From the NCBI GenBank assembly GCA_900660155.1, contig CABFPE010000196.1:838778-902777 (forward strand): DNA of 64,000 nt, given 5' to 3'. The notes below the pieces were generated by a model that worked only from the letters and a program-made list of their open reading frames with translations, did not search any database and was not told the DNA's origin. The translations under genes and the position numbers were made by a program. The number at the start of each line of letters is the position of its first letter. The first letter of the stretch is position 1. Positions 56,791 through 64,000 of the stretch are shown in pieces. The DNA is from Hofstenia miamia. Its lineage: Eukaryota; Xenacoelomorpha; Acoela; Hofsteniidae.

Positions 56791-57036
56791 ATATCTTCAT
56801 CATTGTATAAGCGGGCTCTACTCCATAGATGTGTCCATGTAAAAAACCTTTCTTGTCAGACTTAGATATAACTGTTCAAAATGCAGACAATCGGTTTGTC
56901 ATCAAACGTAACACTAGTGGAAATAGGGTTTAAGCATTTTTTTGCTCTATGCGACTTTAATGGATTCTTTTACAATTAAATTGTATTTTTGCGAAAACTC
57001 CAAGAACTTATGTATTTTTATCTAATTTCAATATCA

Positions 57037-57202
57037 GATATCAATGCATAAAAATATTTTGATCAAAACATAATCATGATATAGTACTTACTTTGGAAAA
57101 TGAAATGCATTTAAAATATTCCACGTGTTAATTAAATTACATTTTCATTTTAAAATTCCATCCCATTTACAAATATTTTTTTATATAAATATAAAATGTA
57201 TG
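57037..57202 (+). repeat. Tandem duplication unit 1, left part
   Basis: It begins GATATCAATGCATAAAAATA and contains TTCCACGTGTTAATTAAAT. It matches 60822-60987 at about 95% by eye. The unit is cut at 57202 by the retrotransposon and continues at 60722. Confidence 0.88.
57193..57202 (+). repeat. Left target-site duplication of the R2-type element
   Basis: AAAATGTATG, repeated exactly at 60712-60721. Joining the two flanks restores the uninterrupted repeat unit seen next door in the second tandem copy. Confidence 0.9.
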
Positions 57203-57359
57203 AATGATTAATGGTGGGAACCATGACGCTTGTGGAATAATAAACGCATAAGAAAATCATATTCAAGATACAACTATTCTACAAAGATATTGATCAAAGA
57301 ACAGAAAAAAAAAGTAGCAAATTTCCAGATAAATAATTAAAGTTGATGGTTAGAATACA

Positions 57360-60300
57360 ATGAAACGAAGGAAAAAGAAACAGAGTAACAGTGTGGTGAT
57401 TGACTTGGTGGACACAAATGTGCAGACAAGCACAGGGCTCACGCAGCAATTTGCAAATCTAACGTTATCACCAACACAACCTAGAGGAGCAGCCTCTGCT
57501 GGCCTGAGATGTCCCGTTGAAAATTGCGCAATGTGTCTCTCTGTTAATGGTGTAATCCAGCACCTTGAGCGACATACCAAAGGTGTTCTTCTGGGGTCCG
57601 TTCCCAGAGATTGGCTGGAGAGCAACAATAAATATGTGTGTAATTGTGGCAAATTACTGTCAAAAAGGTCACGTCACTCACACAATCAGAGATGCCACGC
57701 ACATGCTAGGTTGATGGAAGCTCCTAATACTGATCTGCCAACACTTGCTGAGGTTGCGAGCCTAAGGAGACCCACTCTGAAACATGTTCCGGCAATGGCG
57801 AGGCAAGCATTCGGCCGGGTCCTGCAAGATGCTATCAGCAAGGCAATCCATCAGAACACTACGGACGCATACATTCACTTGCTGATGTTGCCTAAGTGTG
57901 TCTTGCCCACTGCCAAAAGAGCTGGGAAGAACTCTCATAAAGCCAACATAGTGGCACTTTGCAACCGCTGGATGGATGGTGAAAAAGTTGCCCTGTGGCG
58001 AGATGCGGAACGAGCTGCAATTAAATTGCAACCAGACAAGAAAACTGTCCATTCAGACGTGCAAAAAACTAGAGACGCCGCCATCGCCTTTGCCGAGGAG
58101 GGCTTGTTCGGGAAAGCTAGTAGAGTCCTGTGCTCTAAGGGACTTGCTCCGAACTCAGACGAGACTAAGCGCCTTCTAGCTGAAAAACACCCGATCCAGG
58201 CAGCTCCAGTGATACCTGCTATTAATTCTGCTCCTGTTCAGCTAGGTCCAGATTTCAAGATATTGGATATTCTACGTTCCTTCCCTAAGGGAACAGCATG
58301 CGGACCATCAGGATTGAGAATTGACCACCTTTGTGAGGCAGCTGAAGCAACCTTGCCAGTGTCTTTCATTTCTACCCTGAGACAATTCATGAATCACCTT
58401 GTCTCTGGTAAAGCTCCTCGAGAGGTTGCCCCAGTGCTCGCTGGAGCAGCTTTAGTCGCCCTGAGAAAGTCTGCCCCAGCTGCTCAGTTAGATATACGAC
58501 CCATTGCGGTGGGAGAGATCTATCGACGTCTTGCTGGGAAATGCATTTGTGCAGTCACAAGTGAGGAAGCCCGTCAGCTCTTTCAACCTCACCAGTTTGG
58601 AGTTGCGTGTCCTGGAGGTATGGAAAAAGTTGTACACAAGCTGAGGGAAGTTGTGAAAGAACACTGGAACGACGATGACTTCGCAGTTTTGAAAGTTGAC
58701 ATGCGAAATGCTTTCAATACTGTATCCAGACAAGCAGTCATGGATGAATGCTCGAAGCACTTCCCTGAAATACTTCCATGGGTCATTTACTGCTATCAGA
58801 CACATCCTAGGTTGTGGCACGTGACTGGCGAGTTTTTATCAGCAGCTGGAGTGCAACAAGGCGATCCTTTAGGGCCTTTGATGTTCGCTATCGCACTTAA
58901 CAGATTGGTGCTCGAGATTGACGAGATTGACGACTTGCTACTGAATATGTGGTATTTGGACGACGGAGTGATTTGTGGAACCAGATCGTCTATTATGAGA
59001 TGCCTGGCCTGCATCCAACAGGCAATGGAGTGGTCAGGACTGGAGCTCAACCTCAAAAAATGCGAGATTTTCTGCCGCCTCGACCTGTCTGCATTCCCCG
59101 AGGAGATCAAAAAATTCCACCAGCCGAATCTGGAAATTCTTGGAGCGCCAATTGGAAGTAATGACTATTGCAATGATTACATCGTTTCCAAGTCTCAAGC
59201 AGCTGAGATGCTTCTGAACAAGCTGCCAACCCTTGGAGATCCACAAATAGCAATTTCACTCCTGCGACAATGTGGAAGCTTTTGTAAGCTAGCACACCTT
59301 GCCAGGTGCTGTCCGCCGGATCAGGCACAGGAGATGTTGGGTCATTTTGACGACGCAGTGCTAAGTTGTTTCGAGGAAATAAATGCAATAGAGCTTTCGG
59401 AGGTCGCCAGGAAACAGGCACAACTAGGGCTGAGTTGTGGGCGAATTGGCCTGCGTTCCCTTAAGCTGCATGCACCCGCGGCTTACATCTCTTCTGTGGC
59501 ATCCTCGGGAATTATTGCCGACTTGAAATTCAGCATTCAGTCCTACAACGACCAAGTGAAGGTAGAAGACAAATTACAAATAGCCGGGAATGAGTTTCCA
59601 AGTCGATGGAAGCGTCAGGTATCACTTTCAGCTTCTATAGAAAAGAAATGTCTTTCTGACTTGTTGGAAGAAGCTGAAAGTCCATCGGAACGAGTCCGTC
59701 TACTTGAAGTTTCGTCACTAAACGCATCCACATGGTTGACGGCCACCCCATCCCCAGGGTTGGGCTTCAGACTTGAACCAGAGGAAGTACAGGTTCTTCT
59801 AAAGCACAGACTGGGACTACCCCTGGCGTGTACAGGCGCCAAGTGTCCATTGTGTCCAGAGAATCTGCTTGATCCCCTTGGACACCATGCACTGACATGC
59901 AAGACAGGGCCAGATGTGATATTCCGCCACAACACTATACGGGATACTGTCTTCAACTGTGCAAGTAGAGCCTTAATGAATCCCATACTCGAACAGGGTG
60001 CCAACATGGATCACTCGAGCTCACTGACACGGCCTGTGGATGTTCTGATCCCCGTCTGGTCCCTTGGAAAAGCAGGAGCAATAGACGTCACCGTAGCACA
60101 CCCGCTCAATCCTCTCAACATTGACGGAGCGAGTGCCACGACCGGCTACTGCCTAGAGGCTGCTGAGCTAAAGAAGCACTGCGAGAATGACGACAAATGT
60201 GAAGAGCTTGGTTGGGAGTGTCTCCCCCTCGCAGTGACACCCTACGGCTCGTGGGGCATTCAAGCAATGAGGACCATCAGGAAGATCGCCAGTAGGCTCG

Positions 60301-60416
60301 CCATCCAGACCAAGCAGTCAACGGAAGCTGCACAGAAGGAGATTATGACTCGGTTGGGTATAGTGCTGGCGCGTTGCACAGCGCGTGCAATCATCGCTAG
60401 GTCTCCTGTGGACTGA
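57360..60416 (+). CDS. R2-type retrotransposon protein: zinc finger, reverse transcriptase, restriction-like endonuclease
   Basis: 1018 residues. An N-terminal basic run MKRRKKK (possible nuclear signal) is followed by VVIDLVD (residues 12-18), which looks like a SUMO-interacting motif. A C2H2 finger has Cys51, Cys56, His68, His72; a second Cys/His cluster spans about 94-115. A family-typical block LFGKASRVLCSKGLAPNSDE lies near 250. RT: CGPSGLRIDHL, motif A VLKVDMRNAFNTVSR (Asp near 445), motif B AGVQQGDPLGPLMFAIALN (near 500), catalytic YLDDG (near 532), motif D NLKKCEIF. C-terminal CCHC knuckle CPLCPENLLDPLGHHALTC (near 828-846), then the endonuclease PD-(D/E)xK core: RPVDVLI (near 890) and AGAIDVTVAHPL (near 905). 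The protein nicks the target and copies its own RNA there. The ATG at 57360 is the first in frame. All key residues are present, so it may be active. Confidence 0.93.
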   Translation: MKRRKKKQSNSVVIDLVDTNVQTSTGLTQQFANLTLSPTQPRGAASAGLRCPVENCAMCLSVNGVIQHLERHTKGVLLGSVPRDWLESNNKYVCNCGKLLSKRSRHSHNQRCHAHARLMEAPNTDLPTLAEVASLRRPTLKHVPAMARQAFGRVLQDAISKAIHQNTTDAYIHLLMLPKCVLPTAKRAGKNSHKANIVALCNRWMDGEKVALWRDAERAAIKLQPDKKTVHSDVQKTRDAAIAFAEEGLFGKASRVLCSKGLAPNSDETKRLLAEKHPIQAAPVIPAINSAPVQLGPDFKILDILRSFPKGTACGPSGLRIDHLCEAAEATLPVSFISTLRQFMNHLVSGKAPREVAPVLAGAALVALRKSAPAAQLDIRPIAVGEIYRRLAGKCICAVTSEEARQLFQPHQFGVACPGGMEKVVHKLREVVKEHWNDDDFAVLKVDMRNAFNTVSRQAVMDECSKHFPEILPWVIYCYQTHPRLWHVTGEFLSAAGVQQGDPLGPLMFAIALNRLVLEIDEIDDLLLNMWYLDDGVICGTRSSIMRCLACIQQAMEWSGLELNLKKCEIFCRLDLSAFPEEIKKFHQPNLEILGAPIGSNDYCNDYIVSKSQAAEMLLNKLPTLGDPQIAISLLRQCGSFCKLAHLARCCPPDQAQEMLGHFDDAVLSCFEEINAIELSEVARKQAQLGLSCGRIGLRSLKLHAPAAYISSVASSGIIADLKFSIQSYNDQVKVEDKLQIAGNEFPSRWKRQVSLSASIEKKCLSDLLEEAESPSERVRLLEVSSLNASTWLTATPSPGLGFRLEPEEVQVLLKHRLGLPLACTGAKCPLCPENLLDPLGHHALTCKTGPDVIFRHNTIRDTVFNCASRALMNPILEQGANMDHSSSLTRPVDVLIPVWSLGKAGAIDVTVAHPLNPLNIDGASATTGYCLEAAELKKHCENDDKCEELGWECLPLAVTPYGSWGIQAMRTIRKIASRLAIQTKQSTEAAQKEIMTRLGIVLARCTARAIIARSPVD

Positions 60417-60711
60417 ACAACCAAAGCACTGCAACAATTCTGAAAGCGCAGAAGTACCTAAACCAGAAAAAAGACCAAAATACTACTGTTGCCAAGGACA
60501 CAATTGCAACGCCAATAGAAACATCAAAAGTTGTCAAACTATAGCTGAAGATTATCTTAAACAATTACCTTGTCTGTGATGATTGACTATTGAAATTTTC
60601 CATTTTAATGATGATTTATGAAATGAAATATTGTAAATGATTATACATATGATACTAATGTAAAATTCTGAAAAAAAATAGGCAAATAACAATAAAGTGA
60701 TGTTACTTTGT
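60417..60711 (+). other. 3' UTR of the R2-type element
   Basis: 295 bases ending with AATAAAG 20 bases from the end and no A tail. In R2-type elements the 3' UTR is what the reverse transcriptase recognises. An overlapping frame at 60385-60579 (YYCCQGHNCNANRNIKSC) is Cys-rich but probably chance. Confidence 0.75.
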
Positions 60712-60721
60712 AAAATGTATG
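60712..60721 (+). repeat. Right target-site duplication of the R2-type element
   Basis: AAAATGTATG, identical to 57193-57202. The true duplication could be a base or two different if ends share bases with the target. Confidence 0.9.
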
Positions 60722-60821
60722 TATAATTTTAGGAATTAGCATCTCATAGAAATTACAAAAAGCCTATATATATATATATATATATATTTCTAATAAATGT
60801 TTAAACCAAGCTCAATTTGAA
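60722..60821 (+). repeat. Tandem duplication unit 1, right part
   Basis: TATAATTTTAGGAATTAGC, a (TA)n tract (60764-60787) and TAAACCAAGCTCAATTTGA. Together with 57037-57202 this makes one ~266-base unit. Confidence 0.88.
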
Positions 60822-61026
60822 GATATCAATGCATAAAAATATTTTGATCAAACCACAATCATGATATACTACTTACTTTGGAAAATGAAATGCATTTAAA
60901 ATATTCCACGTGTTAATTAAATCACATTGTCATTTTAAAATTCCATCCCATTTACAAATATTTTTTATATAAATATACAATGTATGTACAATTTTGGGAC
61001 TTAGCATCTCATAAAAATTACAAAAA

Positions 61027-61064
<38 letters not shown>

Positions 61065-61095
61065 CTAATAAAAGTTATAACCAAGCTCAATTTGA
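60822..61095 (+). repeat. Tandem duplication unit 2
   Basis: The uninterrupted copy of the unit, again GATATCAATGCATAAAAATA to AACCAAGCTCAATTTGA, with its own (TA)n tract at 61030-61062. It shows the retrotransposon target before insertion (ACAATGTATGTACAATTTTG). Confidence 0.9.
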
Positions 61096-61099
61096 TGTT

Positions 61100-63820
61100 C
61101 AACCTCTGTAAAAACTTGAAAATGTCCTTCAAAAATTTGAATTTTTTTTCATTCATTCCAATTATTTCACAAATATTTAAAAAATTCAATGTTTGAAACA
61201 GCAACATGTAGATTATAAAAGTCTTTCACAAAGAATGGAATTCTTGATAACAGGTTGAAATATTATTTCATTTTCGGAATGATCGCAGTTTCCATTTTGG
61301 TAAACGCTTGGACAAGACTTTCTAAAGTCAGAGATTTCAAGAAAACTCCCCAACTGCCTAAATAAAGAAATGAATTTCCACACTAAAGCTGTTCACAAGA
61401 TAAAATTGAATAAAGGGATAGCTATAGCATCCGAAATAATTGTTAAGGACATTGTATTTGCTTCCCTACTTTTTTTACAGTAATAATAATAGTAGTAATA
61501 TGGCTTGAATACTTTTTCAGCAGAAATTTCAGATTGGAACTTAACAATTATTTTTTGCAATAGGCCAAGCCTACTAAATACGTGAATTTTTATTGAAGAC
61601 ATACTGATAAAATCTAAATCAGTGAATTCATACATGAATTTTTCTGAAATTTTTGTGAAATCTTTATCAAATTCTGCATCCTAAATTCATTTTCTCTTTG
61701 TATTTTCTATGCAGCAAATATTAATAAATGAATTCTTAATGGACTCTAAAGCAGGGGCATAGTATGGAACTAAATTTCTCATTAAGGTGAAGTCAGAATT
61801 TAGGGATTTTTTTTTGATGCGCCAAAACTCGCATTAAAATTTTAATCATAGCCAGACATTTTAAATTGTAGTGTGCGCAAGTAATGTGGTTTTTCGAGCT
61901 AATTTCAGAATTTGACATGGCCACATTTTTTATAATATGTACGAATTTTTTCACAATAGGGCGTGAAAAACTATCATATTAAAAATTAAGACATTTACAT
62001 AGATTTTTAAAAAGTCACAGTTTTGCAAGGTATGAAGATAAGCTAAATTTCTATAGTTATTTTCCTACAATAAAATGTTTCTTATTCAAAAACGTCTGAA
62101 CGTTTGCGGGAGATTTTCATACTAATAAAAATGCAATGGCTAAGATTATTGTCAGCCACCAATACTCCTATTTCATTCGCAACAGGCATTAAGAATAAAA
62201 TTTATTGCAAAATTGAAACTAATTAGCTTCTTAGTTTTGAATAGAAATCCTTTAAAGCGTTAATTGACCTTAACCATAATTTAATAATTTCTTACCATTT
62301 TATTAAAAAGCAGGAATTTAGAATTTATTTTCATAATAAAAGGCTTATGCTTGGTAAGCGGCGTAGCGAAAATGGGGTGGTAGGGCGGACCCAGTCATTC
62401 TCTGCCTTATCCTGTCCTGAATGTTAATCTCTGATGGTCGATCCCATTCAGCGCACAAGAAGTGGCGACAAAAAATTCCTTTATTTTTTTATGGTAGCAT
62501 AGTTCTATTAAAAACTTTATGTGATATGAATAATGAATATTGTTTAATTGGACACAAATTCCTGATAATTACATATTTTAAGTTTTGCTTGAATGAAACC
62601 TTTCTTACATTATTCATCCACCTTGGAGTTTTTTGACAAGAGCAACAAGTTTTAAATGCATTAAAAACGATTCTTCTTCAGAAATGGGCAGAGTAGAATC
62701 AATGACTTGCGGATTTTTTCAATTGAATCAAAAATGCCAGAAAAATAAAATTATCACGACTATATTGAAAGGTTTGCAAAATCAGAAAAAATGTTTTTTA
62801 AATAGACGTGATTATTGTTTTTTTTTCATTTACATTTTTAAGAGATATATTGCATAGTTATAATAAATGTATTTTGGATTGCCTACCACATTGAATGAAA
62901 TCGAAATAAAGCTTACTGGTTTGGATTTTCTACGTTTTCAGTACTGATAGTTTTTCTGTATATCTTGAAAATATTCTGCGGTTGAGAACAACATTCTAGT
63001 TCGCACTGATGAGAACCTAAATTTACAATTTAGGAGTCTGAATGTGAAAAATGTATGAATGATTATGAATAAAATACCACTTAAAATTTCATCTGAATAT
63101 ATTTAATATGAAAAACAACTTTAATTTTAAAATTCTTGAAATGAAAACACTAACTATAATAAAATTAAATATAATTTAAATCAGAATATATATATACATA
63201 TTAGAATTTTTTGTCAAATGTTAGATTCAAACTCAAACTTTCTATCAATGGAAACTAGTAAACCAATTATCTGCTGTAAGATGTCGTCCTCTTCCAAAAT
63301 ATGGTGCTATAAGCAGGAGTGTAATCCTAAGATTTACAGCAAGAATACGCTAATTACCAATTCAAAGTCAGCGTATTCTAAATATGTATATTCATACAAA
63401 TATTATAATGCGCTAGCAAATATATAAGGCGTATTCCCTGGTATACCCTTGACTACAGCTCTGCCTACAAGATACACTGTAAGATCAAATGATCTAAAGA
63501 TTTGCGAAACCAGCAATATAAAAGAGTTATAGGTTGTCACAAACCGTCTAAAATATAGCGAGTTGGGGACAAAAGATCTTGACAATTTCTTGTTAATAAA
63601 CTCTCTTCAAATCTTAGAAAAGATTTTTGTGTAAAAAGTGATTCCCTGTAAAAGTTGCTCTGCAAACAGCAAAACCATCTGTTAATTACCACAATATTTC
63701 TATAGCAAAAGCGACATGCACAAAGTAAGAAAAAATTCCTATGAAGTTCAGTTTAGTTAAAATAATTTACTGCCAATTATTGTTTTGTCACAATTTTCTC
63801 TATTAAAAATGCTAATTCTT
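61100..63820. other. AT-rich DNA with no supported gene
   Basis: A GC-rich pocket at 62350-62460 (GGTAAGCGGCGTAGCGAAAA, then TGGGGTGGTAGGGCGG) resembles the CGTAGC-type repeat ends at 3.96 kb. Short frames at 62421-62857 and 63218-63427 have no motif. Confidence 0.45.
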
Positions 63821-63829
63821 CTTCTTTCG

Positions 63830-63932
63830 AAAGCCTTACTATGCTGAAGAATTTCTGGAAAAGGACTCTACAAGAAGAGAACACAGGCCTCAATCTCATT
63901 CAATTAAATGAAGTTGACGATATTTCACTGAG
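63830..63932 (+). other. Possible host exon of unknown gene
   Basis: A short open stretch, MLKNFWKRTLQEENTGLNLI, then QLNEVDDISLR, ends at a fair donor (CTGAG|GTACAT). An overlapping frame (YYAEEFLEKDSTRREHR) is equally open. Too short for any family call. Confidence 0.2.
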
Positions 63933-64000
63933 GTACATGATAGCGGCTATATAACATTCATTTGATTAATCCTAGCTCAATATATCTTGTTCATAGTCAT

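Larger units (their letters stand above)
57203..60711 (+). mobile_element. Complete R2-type (RLE-bearing) non-LTR retrotransposon
   Basis: The element is 3509 bp: a 157-base 5' UTR, one ORF (57360-60416) and a 295-base 3' UTR ending AACAATAAAGTGATGTTACT, then TTGT, without a poly(A) tail. A perfect 10-base target duplication (AAAATGTATG) flanks it, and the empty site can be read from the neighbouring tandem copy, so both ends are exact. GC content is much higher than the AT-rich surroundings. No stop or frameshift is seen, so it looks whole and recently inserted. Family: the single ORF with N-terminal zinc finger and C-terminal restriction-like endonuclease places it in the early-branching R2/R4/NeSL/HERO assemblage of LINEs; the precise clade is not fixed. 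Confidence 0.93.

Noticed and set aside
57762-60007. Many open frames of 65-130 codons on both strands inside the retrotransposon ORF
   Set aside because: They are shadows of a GC-rich coding sequence; none has recognisable motifs.
60385-60579. Cys-rich short frame after the retrotransposon ORF
   Set aside because: It overlaps the end of the main ORF in another frame and has no start context or family match; the Cys spacing is probably chance.

Overview
This is AT-rich eukaryotic nuclear DNA, almost certainly from an invertebrate animal. The signs are spliced exons with GT-AG introns, CR1/Jockey-like LINEs, Tc1/mariner transposons, a Penelope-like fragment, an R2-type retrotransposon, TTAGGG-type repeats and many long (TA)n tracts. 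No bacterial operons, rRNA, tRNA or CRISPR were seen. The species cannot be named from the sequence alone.

The main host gene is a previously unlabelled class A (rhodopsin-like) G-protein-coupled receptor on the + strand, spread over 28.4 kb. I could place five exons (22138-22338, 39263-39495, 40385-40596, 49941-50117, 50544-50568). All four joints match in reading phase and together give TM1 to TM7 and a stop codon, about 281 residues. The exon or exons for the N-terminus were not found. The introns are full of mobile elements. A second host gene probably ends at the left edge (two phase-matched exons, about 724-856 and 1022-1132, followed by a polyadenylation signal).

Mobile elements from left to right: the 3' end of a LINE (1-640); a diverged direct repeat pair (8.6 and 10.3 kb); a worn LINE 3' end (14.9-15.6 kb); a 142-bp inverted-repeat element (19467-19608); a decayed LINE (about 20.3-21.9 kb) split by a 418-bp MITE with 86-bp terminal inverted repeats; a decayed mariner-type transposon (22.8-23.9 kb); a mariner with an internal deletion and intact ends (31074-32217, containing an assembly gap); a 483-bp MITE (35082-35564); a 377-bp MITE carrying head-to-head telomere-like repeats (35758-36134); a Penelope-like RT fragment (36.5-37.05 kb); a 600-bp palindrome (38566-39166); a decayed Tc1 transposase (41.3-41.8 kb); a circularly permuted repeat pair (42.6 and 47.8 kb); and a long 5'-truncated APE-type LINE (52.2-55.1 kb, minus strand).

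The best-preserved element is at 57203-60711: a complete 3.5-kb retrotransposon with one 1018-codon ORF (zinc finger, reverse transcriptase, restriction-like endonuclease). It is bounded by a perfect 10-bp target-site duplication and sits inside one copy of a roughly 270-bp tandem duplication. It is much more GC-rich than its surroundings, has no visible damage, and looks like a recent arrival. The rest of the window is AT-rich intergenic or intronic DNA with no supported genes.
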